A stretch of 34,602 bases of DNA. It comes from Streptomyces cellulosae (lineage in GTDB: Bacteria; Actinomycetota; Actinomycetes; Streptomycetales; Streptomycetaceae). Of the stretch, positions 7,569-16,203 are shown in pieces (the first letter of the stretch is position 1; each line of letters opens with the position of its first letter). A model generated the notes under the pieces. That model was not told where the DNA came from and made no database searches. It was given only the letters and a program-made list of their open reading frames with translations. The position numbers and the translations under genes were made by a program. The stretch is from positions 1 through 34,602 of the forward strand of contig NZ_JOEV01000062.1 in assembly GCF_000721105.1 (NCBI RefSeq). The letters run 5' to 3'.

Positions 7569-9023
7569 ATGTCCGGTAGCCCGCCACCCGAGGGCGGCTT
7601 CGTCCGCCGTGTCGGCCTGTTCCAGGCGACCGCCATCAACATGAGCCAGATGTGCGGCATCGGGCCGTTCGTGACGATTCCGCTGATGGTCGCCGCGTTC
7701 GGCGGCCCGCAGGCGGTGATCGGCTTTCTCGCCGGCGCGCTGCTGGCCCTTGCCGACGGCCTGGTCTGGGCCGAACTGGGCGCGGCGATGCCCGGCTCCG
7801 GCGGCAGCTACGTGTACCTGCGCCAGGCCTTCCAGTACCGCACCGGACGGCTGATGCCGTTCCTGTTCGTCTGGACGGCGATGCTCTTCATCCCGCTGAT
7901 CATGTCCACCGGCGTGGTCGGCTTCGTGCAGTACCTCGGCTATCTGGCACCGCACATGAGCAGGACGACCGGCGACCTGGTCGGCCTCGCCATGATCCTG
8001 GTGGTGATCGTCCTGCTGTGGCGGGGCATCGAGCACATCGCCCGGATCACGGCCGTGATGTGGGCCGTCATGATCACGTCGGTCCTCCTGGTGATCGTGG
8101 CCGCGGCCACCGACTTCAGCGCGGACCTGGCCTTCACCTACCCGGCGCACGCCTTCGACCTCACCAGCAACCACTTCTGGCTGGGCTTCGCCGCGGGCCT
8201 GACGATCGGCATCTACGACTACCTCGGCTACAACACCACCGCGTACATGGGCGCCGAGATCAAGGACCCTGGCCGTACGCTGCCCCGCTCCATCATCTTC
8301 TCCATCGTCGGCATCATGGCCATCTACCTGCTGCTGCAGATCGGCACGCTCGGCGTCATCGACTGGCACCGGATGACCGACCCGGATGACATCGCCTCCA
8401 CCTCCGTCGCCTCGGCGGTCCTGGAGAAGACCTGGGGCAAGGGGGCGGCCGACACGGTCACGGTCCTCATCCTGATCACCGCCTTCGCCTCCGTCTTCAC
8501 CGGCCTTCTGGGCGGCTCCCGGGTCCCGTACGACGCGGCCCGCGAACGGGTCTTCTTCCGCCCGTACGCCAAGCTGCACCCCAGGCACCGCTTCCCCATG
8601 CTGGGCCTGGCCACCATGGGGGTGGTGACGGCGATCGGTTTCCTCATCGGCCGCCACACCGACCTGGCGACGCTGATCCAGCTCCTCACCACGGTGATGG
8701 TCCTCGTCCAGGCGCTCGCCCAGATCGCCGCGGTGACAGTCCTGCGCAGGCGGCAGCCGAACCTGCGCCGCCCGTACAAGATGTGGCTGTATCCCCTGCC
8801 CAGCCTGCTCGCCCTGGTCGGCTGGCTGGTGATCTACGGGTATGCCGACAAGAACTCGCCCGGCCGCCATCCCATCGAATGGTCGCTGGCCTGGCTGGCC
8901 CTCGGCATCTTGGCGTACCTGCTGTGGGCGCGCTTCGAGAAGGTCTGGCCGTTCGGACCGAAGGAGATCACGGAGGAATACCTCACCGCGCCGGTCCAGG
9001 ACACGGAGCCCGTGCAGGCGTGA
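7569..9023 (+). CDS. APC-superfamily amino acid/amine permease
   Basis: ATG 7569 follows an excellent ribosome site (AGGAGG). The 484-aa protein has about 12 membrane helices, beginning with the APC signature region: an N-terminal FQATAINMSQMCGIGPFV helix that unwinds at the substrate site, then GSGGSYVYLRQAFQ. The cytoplasmic loop RVPYDAARERVFF before helix 9-10 is also typical. It is divergent from the ROK regulator and shares its control region, so the substrate may be linked to amino-sugar or amino-acid use. The substrate itself cannot be read from sequence. It does not belong to the sugar ABC or PTS classes expected for glucosamine oligomers. Confidence 0.9.
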   Translation: MSGSPPPEGGFVRRVGLFQATAINMSQMCGIGPFVTIPLMVAAFGGPQAVIGFLAGALLALADGLVWAELGAAMPGSGGSYVYLRQAFQYRTGRLMPFLFVWTAMLFIPLIMSTGVVGFVQYLGYLAPHMSRTTGDLVGLAMILVVIVLLWRGIEHIARITAVMWAVMITSVLLVIVAAATDFSADLAFTYPAHAFDLTSNHFWLGFAAGLTIGIYDYLGYNTTAYMGAEIKDPGRTLPRSIIFSIVGIMAIYLLLQIGTLGVIDWHRMTDPDDIASTSVASAVLEKTWGKGAADTVTVLILITAFASVFTGLLGGSRVPYDAARERVFFRPYAKLHPRHRFPMLGLATMGVVTAIGFLIGRHTDLATLIQLLTTVMVLVQALAQIAAVTVLRRRQPNLRRPYKMWLYPLPSLLALVGWLVIYGYADKNSPGRHPIEWSLAWLALGILAYLLWARFEKVWPFGPKEITEEYLTAPVQDTEPVQA

Positions 9024-9310
9024 GAGAGGGGCGGGTGTGCGGGTGCCCGCCGGGTGGCCGGCCCGCCTGGGTTCCGGGCCCGCCACCCCTGCGCGGAGGA
9101 TCCCTGTTCTGGGGCACGGTGGGCCCGGGGCCGGACCCGGGTGGGTGGCCCGCACCAGTTCCGGGCCCTGGCACGTGGTCATGCCGGACCAGGATCGGGC
9201 TCCCGCCGGCATCGTTTCCCCTTCTGGGCGGGCGCACGGCTCGTTCACCTGTCTGCACCGCCGGGCCGGTTGGCCGTTGATCCACATCCGCAGCGGGTAG
9301 ACGGGTCGGC
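9024..9310. other. Very GC-rich gap between permease and metal transporter genes
   Basis: No convincing gene is seen on either strand. The first 100 bases are rich in CCGGG/CCCGG runs that can fold in many ways and may terminate the permease transcript, but no single clean hairpin stands out. Confidence 0.35.
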
Positions 9311-10072
9311 ATGGCTGAAGTCGTTCAGGCTGGACTGTGGGGGCTGGTGGCGGGCTCGGCGCTGCTGCTCGGTGCCGCGCTGGGATACGGGCTACGGGTG
9401 CCGCAGAAGGTGATCGCGACCGTGATGGCCTTCGGTGCCGGGGTGCTGATCTCAGCGGTCTCCTTCGAGCTGGTCGGGGAGGCGTACGAGCAGGCGGGGC
9501 TCGCTCCCGCTGCTGTCGGCACGCTTGTCGGCGCGCTGGCCTACACCGGGGGCAATGTGTGGCTGGCGCGCCGGGGCGCCCGGCACCGCAAGCGCTCCGG
9601 TAACGCTCGGCCACAGGCGCAGCCCTCAGAGGCCGAGCAGGGCGGATCCGGGATGGCGCTTGCGCTCGGCGCCCTGCTCGACGGCGTACCGGAGTCCGCG
9701 GTCATCGGCGTCAGCCTGTTGGACGGCGGGGCGGTGAGCCTGGTGACCGTGGCCGCGGTGTTCATCAGCAACGTCCCTGAGGGTCTCTCCAGCTCGGCGG
9801 GGATGAAGCAGGCCGGCCGCACCAAGGGGTATGTCTTCGGCGTCTGGGCGGCGATCGCCGCAGCCAGCACGGTGTCGGCCGTCCTCGGTTACACGGTGGT
9901 CGGTTCCTTCTCCCCCGCCGTGATAGCCGCGGTGACCGCGGTCGCCGCGGGGGCGATCCTCGCCATGATCGCCGACACAATGATCCCTGAGGCGTTCCAG
10001 GACGCCCACCTGGCCATCGGGCTGATCACCGTGGGTGGCTTCCTCGTCTCGTTCGCACTCTCCCACACGTGA
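9311..10072 (+). CDS. ZIP-family divalent metal transporter
   Basis: The 253-aa protein has about eight membrane helices and a hydrophilic loop after helix 3 (residues 85-110, RRGARHRKRSG). The ZIP helix 4-5 metal-site signatures appear in variant form: LDGVPESAVIGVSL, where classical ZIPs have HGxxEG, and ISNVPEGLSSSAGM in the next helix. MIADTMIPEAF is near the end. The missing His of the first motif suggests metal choice or mechanism may differ from zinc-importing ZupT; this subfamily is common in Streptomyces. The ATG start lacks a strong ribosome site. It stands alone, 288 bp after the permease. Confidence 0.85.
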   Translation: MAEVVQAGLWGLVAGSALLLGAALGYGLRVPQKVIATVMAFGAGVLISAVSFELVGEAYEQAGLAPAAVGTLVGALAYTGGNVWLARRGARHRKRSGNARPQAQPSEAEQGGSGMALALGALLDGVPESAVIGVSLLDGGAVSLVTVAAVFISNVPEGLSSSAGMKQAGRTKGYVFGVWAAIAAASTVSAVLGYTVVGSFSPAVIAAVTAVAAGAILAMIADTMIPEAFQDAHLAIGLITVGGFLVSFALSHT

Positions 10073-10085
10073 CTGCTGGTGGGAG
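10060..10085 (+). terminator. Weak hairpin over the ZIP stop codon
   Basis: CTCCCAC (10060-10066) pairs perfectly with GTGGGAG (10079-10085) across 12 bases that include the stop codon. It is a plausible but weak terminator for the ZIP gene, facing the convergent phosphatase gene. Confidence 0.3.
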
Positions 10086-10253
10086 CGGGTGGACCCTGCG
10101 GTGCCGTTGTGGGTGGCGGGTGGCGCAGCGGTCTCTTCCGAGACTCTGACGGCCCGCAGACGTCCGCCCCCGCCCCGGGGGGACCTGCCGTGCAACACGA
10201 GGGAAGCGTCGTGGGGACCGTCGCCAGCTCGCGGGGATATGGGATGACGGGCA

Positions 10254-12320
10254 TCAGCTCCGGTGCCGGGCGAGGAGCAGTGCCACATCGTCCTCAGGGT
10301 CACGGGCCAGGACGCCGAGGAGCAGGTCACACGTCTCCTCCAGGGGGAGGCGGGTGTCGTCCAGCAGGCGGAGCAGCCGCTGCAGTCCTGCTTCGACGGG
10401 CGTTGCACGGCTTTCCACCAGGCCGTCCGTGAACAACGCGAGCACTGCCCCTTCGGCGAGTTCCCGCTCCTGGAGGGTGAACGGCACGCCGCCCACTCCA
10501 AGTGGCACTCCGCCGGGGGTGTCGAGGAGTTCGGCCTTCCCGTCCGGGGCGACCAGGACCGGTGGCAGGTGGCCCGCGCGGGAGAGTTCGCATCGGCCGT
10601 GCCGGGGGTCGCAGACGACGTAGAGACAGGTGGCCAGCATGTCGGAGTCGCCGAGGGACGTGGTGAGACCGTCGAGGTGGTGCAGCAGTTCGGCCGGAGG
10701 CAGGTCGAGCCGGGCGAGGGCGCGCGTGGCCGTGCGGAGCTGGCCCATGATCGCGGCGGCGTGCACGCCCTTGCCCATCACGTCGCCGACGACGAGTCCG
10801 ACTTTGTCGTCCTTGAGCGGGAGCACGTCGAACCAGTCCCCACCCACCTCGCTGATGGCGGGCAGATAGCGCGAGGCGACCTCGATTCCGCCGTGATGCG
10901 GTGGCGGTTCCTGGGACAGCAGGCTGCGTTGGAGGGTGAGAGCGGTGTCGCGTTCGCGTCCGTACAGCCGCGCGTTGTCGACGCAGATGGCGGCGCGCGC
11001 GGCCAGTTCGGTGGCGAGGGTGAGGTCCTGGTCGTCGAACGGCCGGGGGCTGACCGTGCGGCACATGCTGAGCGTGCCCAGTACCTCACCGCGGGCCATC
11101 AGGGGAGCGGCCAGATAGGAGTGGACACCGGCGTGCCGCAGCGTCTCGGCTGCTGCATCGTCCCTGGCGATGCGCCGTATCGCCGTATCGTCCACGTGTT
11201 CCAGCAGGATCGGCCGTGCCTCGCGCACGCACCGGGCGACGATCCGAGACGGGCTGTACAGGGCGGGCTCCCCTACCGGGTCCGCGGCCTCGGTCGCATC
11301 GGTGGGATGGCTTGCTTTGAGGGCGAGCGCGCAGAAGTCGAGGGAGCCGTCCGCCCGTGGCGCTGCCGTGCCGCCGGGGTTGACCACCGAGTCGAGTACG
11401 TCGACGGCCGCGAGGTCGGCGAGCTCGGGTACGGCCAAGTCCACGAGTTCATGTGCCGTTCGGCGCAGGTCGAGCGTGGTGCCGATGCGGACGCCGGCAT
11501 CGGCTATCACCGCCAGGCGCTCGCGTGCTTTCGCGATCTCGGCCGCTGCCCGCTGCCGCTCGGAGATGTCGAGGATCGCCATCGCCAGACCCAGCACACG
11601 CCCGTTGGCGTCCTCGATCCGGTGGTACGACTCCGAGTACGCGTGATCTTCACTGTCGGCGGCCGTCCGGCCGACCGTCTGCTGATCCAGCAGTGGCTCA
11701 CCGGTCTCGAGGACCCGCCGCATCCGCGACTCGATGACGTCCACGTCGAGAGCGGGCAGCACCTCGCCGAGACGCCGGCCCAGCACCGCTTCCTCGGGGA
11801 CACCGTTGATGCGTTCCAATGACGGGTTGACACGCACCCAACGCAGGTCCGTGTCGAAGACCGCGATGCCCACCGGCGACTGGCTGACCAGAATGTGGGA
11901 CAGGGCCAGGTCCCGCTCCACGTTCCGTACGGTCTCGGCGTCGGCACCCAGACCCAGGGCATGCACGTCGCCGCGGGCATCACGCAGCGGCATGGTGCGG
12001 AACTCCACCCGGCGTGTGGAGCCGTCCTTGTGCCGCACCGGAAAGACCCCCGCCCAGCGCGCGCCCGTGCGCACGCGGTCGAACAGTTCGTGTGCCCGTG
12101 ACCGGTTCTCCGGGGCCACCAGCAGTGCGCCGGCGTCCTGACCCAGCGCTTCCGCGGCGGAGAAACCGAGCAGCGACTCGGCTTCCGGACTCCACAGTAC
12201 GATCCGGCCATCGCTCCTCAGGACGAGAGCCGCTACTCGCAGCGCATCCAGCAGCCCGCCCGGTGCGGCAGTGACGTGGTCCTGCCCGCCGTTTTCGGTC
12301 CAGGCCTTCTGCTCACGCAT
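10254..12320 (-). CDS. PAS-PAS-GAF SpoIIE-type (PP2C) protein phosphatase
   Basis: ATG 12320 is chosen because GGAG lies 8 bases upstream; GTG 12347 would add nine residues. The 688-aa protein has two PAS domains (about residues 20-130 and 140-260; [20 protein letters not shown] and [20 protein letters not shown]), a GAF domain (about 275-450) and a SpoIIE phosphatase domain (about 465-688). The phosphatase metal-binding blocks [21 protein letters not shown] and DDVALLL are all present, so it should be active. In Streptomyces such proteins usually dephosphorylate anti-anti-sigma factors in response to a sensed signal; the partner is not in this window. No membrane segment or RsbW-like kinase domain is seen. 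Confidence 0.93.
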   Translation of the reverse strand: MREQKAWTENGGQDHVTAAPGGLLDALRVAALVLRSDGRIVLWSPEAESLLGFSAAEALGQDAGALLVAPENRSRAHELFDRVRTGARWAGVFPVRHKDGSTRRVEFRTMPLRDARGDVHALGLGADAETVRNVERDLALSHILVSQSPVGIAVFDTDLRWVRVNPSLERINGVPEEAVLGRRLGEVLPALDVDVIESRMRRVLETGEPLLDQQTVGRTAADSEDHAYSESYHRIEDANGRVLGLAMAILDISERQRAAAEIAKARERLAVIADAGVRIGTTLDLRRTAHELVDLAVPELADLAAVDVLDSVVNPGGTAAPRADGSLDFCALALKASHPTDATEAADPVGEPALYSPSRIVARCVREARPILLEHVDDTAIRRIARDDAAAETLRHAGVHSYLAAPLMARGEVLGTLSMCRTVSPRPFDDQDLTLATELAARAAICVDNARLYGRERDTALTLQRSLLSQEPPPHHGGIEVASRYLPAISEVGGDWFDVLPLKDDKVGLVVGDVMGKGVHAAAIMGQLRTATRALARLDLPPAELLHHLDGLTTSLGDSDMLATCLYVVCDPRHGRCELSRAGHLPPVLVAPDGKAELLDTPGGVPLGVGGVPFTLQERELAEGAVLALFTDGLVESRATPVEAGLQRLLRLLDDTRLPLEETCDLLLGVLARDPEDDVALLLARHRS

Positions 12321-13129
12321 ACCGGGGCTCCATTTCTGCGGCAGCACGGGTGCGCTCTGGCCGCCTCCCCACCGCCGGGCTTACGTCAGTCATACCTCTG
12401 CCCACCGCACACCGCACACCCTGGCCACCTGCGCCGCAGAAGTCGGTTCAGGTGTCTGGAGAGAGAGCGGCGAGCCCGGGGGCGGACAGCAGAGCGAGGG
12501 ATGCGGCAGCGAGGTCGAGGGGCACGCTGCAGCCACACATGCCGCGTCACCCTCGGCCATGTCGTACAGCGCAGCGCGAAGGGGAAGGCGACCGGATCCA
12601 CAGTGAGCAGTGGCCCGTCCGAGGGGGCAGCCGACAGCGGAGCAGTCGCTGATCCAGGCGAGGAACGGCCACGTCACGCTCCGACGCGGCGAAGCGGCGA
12701 TGACGCAGTTGGAGTGAGCCATCACGCCTGTTGACGTACGCGTGACGAGCTCTCGTGCCTGGCGGCGTCCCACGCGAAGCGGCTCGCCGAGCGGCGGGCG
12801 GAGCTGCGCGCGGCCGGGGCAGCGGCACTCGCGCACGACCGAACCGCTGACGCCGTCGCCGCCGGCCGGCAACAGCCCGAAAGTGACCACCTGTATGGAC
12901 CACCTGTATGAGGGCAGGACGCCTGGGCCGGTCTCACCCACGCGGTGGCGCGGCCGGTGCCGCCACTGGAGGTGGTCCTACCGCCTGACAGACCCGGACG
13001 TCATCGCTACCGGCCTGCAGGTGACCCACCTCGAAGCGGTTGGCTTCGCAACCACCCTCCGGCTGCGCGTGCGCTGACGTGACCGCCGTCATCTCGAACG
13101 CGACGAGCGTGGCGGCCGGCGCCCGCCCG
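12321..13129. other. 809-bp gap with at most gene fragments
   Basis: No intact gene is seen between the phosphatase and GntR genes. A short start-less frame at 12735-12910 (+) looks coding (SHAKRLAERRAELRAAGAA, alanine-rich helix) and ends in TGA. Another frame ending at 13077 (+) has a plausible tail, SYRLTDPDVIATGLQVTHLE. Both look like debris of unknown origin. The minus-strand frame 12390-12941 has no coding character. Confidence 0.4.
12735..12910 (+). pseudogene. Start-less alanine/arginine-rich helical fragment
   Basis: The frame follows a stop at 12732-12734 and has no start codon, yet its composition (SHAKRLAERRAELRAAGAA, then HDRTADAVAAGRQQ) is that of a charged helix rather than random GC-rich sequence. 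It is probably the 3' remnant of a lost gene. Confidence 0.25.
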
Positions 13130-13852
13130 TCACTTACGCGCTGTCGTCCCGAAGGGGACGGGTTCGCCGGAGCGCAGGTGTTCCCTCAGCCACTGCTCGG
13201 TGTTGCTCACGTGGAGCAGCGCGGCGGCCTGGCTCAGGGCGGCGTCACGGGTGGACAGCGCGTTGAAGATCGCCTCGTGCTCGGCGAGAGTGCGGCCCGC
13301 GGCCTTGTCGTCGACCAGACCGCGCCAGATGCGGGCGCGCAGGGTGCGGCCGGAGATCCCTTCCAGGAGGGTGAGGAGGCTCTCGTTGCCCGTGGCAGAG
13401 ACGACGGCTCGGTGGAAGGCGGCGTCGTGGGCGTTGAGCTGTTCCACGTCGTCACGGGCGTCTCGCATCGCGTCCAGATGCCGCTTCACCTCGGCCAGTT
13501 GGACGTCGGAGATCCGGGTGGCGGCCAGCCCCGTGGCGATCGGTTCGAGGAGCCGTCGTACCTCCATGAGGTCCTGCAGAGCGACCGAGTCGCCCTGCAG
13601 CAGTTCCACCGCACCGCCGAGACCCTCCAGCAGCAGGCTCGGCTGCAGGCTGGTCACATACGTGCCGTCGCCCCGCCGGACCTCCAGGACCCGCGCGACG
13701 GCCAGCGCCTTGACGGCTTCGCGAGCCAGGTTGCGGGACAGTCCGAGCTGGGCGGCCAGGTCCGGCTCCGGAGGGAGTTTCGAGCCCGGAGGCAGGGCAC
13801 CGGTCCGGATCAGCTCACGGAGCTGCTCGATGGCCTTGTCCGTCAGAGACAC
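13130..13852 (-). CDS. GntR-family (FadR subfamily, FCD domain) transcriptional regulator
   Basis: GTG 13852 has GGAGGG about 8 bases upstream. The 240-aa product has an N-terminal winged helix (residues 1-70, LPPGSKLPPEPDLAAQLGLS, LAREAVKALAVARVLEVRRG) and an all-helical FCD effector domain (about 90-220). Its metal/ligand residues are visible as the Asp/Arg in DLMEVRRLLEP, AHDAAFHRAV and AEHEAIFNAL. Such regulators usually sense small carboxylates or sugar acids and repress a neighbouring catabolic gene. The only neighbour upstream is a decayed aldo/keto reductase, so its former target may be lost. Its current targets cannot be named. Confidence 0.92.
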   Translation of the reverse strand: MSLTDKAIEQLRELIRTGALPPGSKLPPEPDLAAQLGLSRNLAREAVKALAVARVLEVRRGDGTYVTSLQPSLLLEGLGGAVELLQGDSVALQDLMEVRRLLEPIATGLAATRISDVQLAEVKRHLDAMRDARDDVEQLNAHDAAFHRAVVSATGNESLLTLLEGISGRTLRARIWRGLVDDKAAGRTLAEHEAIFNALSTRDAALSQAAALLHVSNTEQWLREHLRSGEPVPFGTTARK

Positions 13853-13888
13853 CGCTCATCCCTCCCCCACCCCGTCGTGCCCCCGTGA

Positions 13889-14105
13889 GCACGTCCGGCC
13901 CGATCAAGCCCCTGAGCGCGCAGATCGTCCCGGGGGCCGTCCGGGACATGCTGATCATGGAGTTCCACGTTTCGACCGACCTGGTCCGCGGTCCGCATGC
14001 CGAGGGTGACGTTGATGATACGGGGATGCGTGTACGGGAATGCGATCGCGGCAGCGGGCAGGGTGGTCCCGTGCGCCGCGCGGACCTCGGTGATCGCCCG
14101 ACCCG
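13889..14105 (-). pseudogene. Aldo/keto reductase C-terminal fragment
   Basis: Read on the minus strand, ITEVRAAHGTTLPAAAIAFP, then HPRIINVTLGMRTADQVGRN and VELHDQHVPDGP are the typical C-terminal part of aldose-dehydrogenase-type aldo/keto reductases. The ending LRAQGLIGPDVLT lies in a second frame, so there is a frameshift near 13935. The NADPH-binding and catalytic N-terminal two thirds cannot be found upstream. The enzyme is dead; it was probably once linked to the adjacent GntR gene. Confidence 0.65.
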
Positions 14106-14728
14106 GGCGGCACAGGCAGGCGTACCGGCGTGCTGCCGGCGACGGTCCCACGATGCCCGGCCGGCTGAGGCGGACCGGCTCCCCGCCACGCGCTGCAAAC
14201 GCAGTCGGTGTCTCGGCAACCTTGCGCCGTACATGCTGCGGCCGAGGTCGGGACGCAGAACCGGTACGGGCCGCTGTCGACCAAGCCGTGCGGCGGACGG
14301 GGGTGGCGAACACCGGTCCGCCGGCCCCTGGTGCGCACGCACGATCGGGGACAGCAGCCTTGACCCTGCCGCATCCGCACTCACCGCGGCCCGCGGACGT
14401 GCTGCGCTGTGGTCGAGCCGGCCGCGCAGGTGGAGATGGCAGGCAGACAGGACGCCCGCGCTGCCACGCTTGTGTGGCGCAGTCGCTGCCGAGCGGGCGG
14501 AGGAACGGGTCACGACCCCGGTTCCGGGATTCGCGCGACCTCGTCACCGTCGATCTCTTCGACGAAGTGCAGCTCGGAGAGGAACCGCCCGCCCAACCGC
14601 CCTTCACTCCTGGCGAGACCATCAGTCACCGGTACGGCTGTCAAGGAATCCTGACCGACCGGTCCTCGCCCTGGTTGCCCACCTCCCGGGCAACCAGGGC
14701 ACCCGCGTCTCTGCCGACCCCCTGCCGG
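14106..14728. other. 623-bp gap of degenerate sequence
   Basis: No intact gene is visible. A minus-strand frame around 14530-14620 reads GRFLSELHFVEEIDGDEVAR before a stop and may be the end of a lost gene. The rest has mixed frames without coding character. The minus strand between 14350 and 14110 may include further eroded parts of the aldo/keto reductase, but no recognisable block was found. Confidence 0.35.
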
Positions 14729-16018
14729 TCAGGTGACCGCGCAGGTGCCGCCGTTGAGGGTGAAGGAGAGGGGCGTGGCCGTATCGCCGGTGTGGGTGGC
14801 CTGGAATCCGATGCCGACGGACGCGCCGGGGGCGATCGTGGCGTTGTGGGACACGTTCCTGGCGGTCACCCTGCCGGAGGCGGGCGAGTAGTCCGCGTTC
14901 CAGCCGGAGGTGACGGTCTGCCCGTCGGGCAGGGCGAAGACCAGGGACCAGCCGTCGATCGTGGTGGTGCCGGTGTTGGTGATGGTGATGTTCGAAGTCA
15001 GACCGGTGTTCCAGACGCTGACGGTGTCGGTGACCCGGCAGGTCGCCGTCCCCGGCGTCGGGTCGGAGGTCTGGAACTGCGTGAAGAACTTCCACACCTC
15101 TCCCGGCAGCCACGTCCTGGAGCCGCTGTCACCTGCGGCCCCGTCCTGCGGAGCAGCGATGTGTCCTTCGTCGAACGCGGCCCAGGCGACCGGATGCCCG
15201 GCCGAGCAGCCCGAGTACGTGGTGACCCGGTGCATCAGGCTGCCCTGCGTCGGCTCCGGCGGGTTCTGGACGGTGCAGCCGTTGTTCCTGACGAACCTGT
15301 CCCGCATCGCCCGTCCGCCGGAGATGCCGAGGACGCTGTCCCGGAGGCCGTGCACCCCGAGGTAGGCGATGGGCTGGGTGCCGCCGCCGCATCCGCTGAG
15401 CTGTCCGCCGCTCTGGACCGCGACCGCGCGGAAGACCGTTGCCCGGGAACACGCGAGCGCGTACGACATGGCGGCGCCGTAGCTGAAGCCCAGAGCGAAG
15501 CGCTGGGTCGTGTCCACACACAGGTCCGCCTCGATCCGCCTGATCATGTCGTCGACGAAGGTGACATCTTCTCCGCCGGTGTTGGCCCAGCCGTTGTCGA
15601 GGCCTTGGGGCGCTACGAAGACCGCGCTGTTGTTCGCCAGCCGCTGGAGCCCGTAGTAGGCCCAGGAACCCGTTTCCACGGTGCGGCCCGTGGCGACGTC
15701 GGTCGAGGTGCCGCCCCACCAGTGGAACCCGAAGACCAGCCGGTAGGCGCGGTTGCGGTCGTACCCGTCCGGCACCCGCAGGATGAAGCTCCGGTTCTTG
15801 CCGCTGCTCTGGATCGTGTGCGTACCGCTCGTCAAGGCGGGGGTCTTGCCGCATCCGGGGCTCGCGGCAGCGGTGCTGACGGTCGCGGCGACGGGGCCGG
15901 AGACCGCGCGAGGCGTGTTCTCGCCATGACCTGCTCCCAGTGCCGTGCCGCCCATGCTCAGCACGACCAGCACCGCGACCACGGCGGGCCATAAGAGAGA
16001 TCGTCTCCTTGTCATCAT
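14729..16018 (-). CDS. Secreted CE1/PHB-depolymerase-like esterase with C-terminal CBM2
   Basis: ATG 16018 (or 16015) follows GGGAG. The 429-aa precursor has a Sec signal peptide (residues 1-30, MTRRRSLLWPAVVAVLVVL). Its alpha/beta-hydrolase esterase domain (55-315) belongs to the family of feruloyl/acetylxylan esterases and PHB depolymerases: FGFHWWGG oxyanion region, GFSYGAAMSYALA with Ser179, a likely Asp near 227 and His286 (DEGHIAAP). A CBM2 follows (about 325-429, Cys327 paired with Cys427, exposed Trp in GWS and SGWNAD). It should cleave ester side groups from xylan, bound to the wall by the CBM. Codon 9 is a rare TTA (15992-15994) in the signal peptide. It lies 185 bp downstream of the GH27 gene on the same strand. 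Feruloyl versus acetyl specificity is not decided. Confidence 0.88.
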   Translation of the reverse strand: MMTRRRSLLWPAVVAVLVVLSMGGTALGAGHGENTPRAVSGPVAATVSTAAASPGCGKTPALTSGTHTIQSSGKNRSFILRVPDGYDRNRAYRLVFGFHWWGGTSTDVATGRTVETGSWAYYGLQRLANNSAVFVAPQGLDNGWANTGGEDVTFVDDMIRRIEADLCVDTTQRFALGFSYGAAMSYALACSRATVFRAVAVQSGGQLSGCGGGTQPIAYLGVHGLRDSVLGISGGRAMRDRFVRNNGCTVQNPPEPTQGSLMHRVTTYSGCSAGHPVAWAAFDEGHIAAPQDGAAGDSGSRTWLPGEVWKFFTQFQTSDPTPGTATCRVTDTVSVWNTGLTSNITITNTGTTTIDGWSLVFALPDGQTVTSGWNADYSPASGRVTARNVSHNATIAPGASVGIGFQATHTGDTATPLSFTLNGGTCAVT

Positions 16019-16203
16019 GCAACTCCCTTCTGTGGGTGGCGAGGACGCGCCTCGCCCTCGGGCTGTCGCGGTGCGCCACGGTGACGCCGGGGAAGCAGGT
16101 GGAACCATGTACTGACGCGGAGGTGGTCGGCCCGGGCCGTCATCATCGTGACCTCCGGGAGCGCCGGTCGGCGGCTGAGCTGTAGGCCGGTGCGCTACGT
16201 CCC

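Noticed and set aside
7557..9614. 685-codon open frame antisense to the APC permease
   Set aside because: It is a shadow of high-GC codon bias: long runs of Asp/His/Gly/Arg with no domain, opposite a clearly coding membrane protein.
12390..12941. 183-codon minus-strand ORF between the phosphatase and GntR genes
   Set aside because: It lacks GC3 bias, ribosome site and domain. The opposite strand shows short coding-like fragments instead.
13997..15994. 665-codon plus-strand frame
   Set aside because: It is antisense to the esterase, low-complexity Gly/Arg/Val-rich composition, with no ribosome site and no domain.
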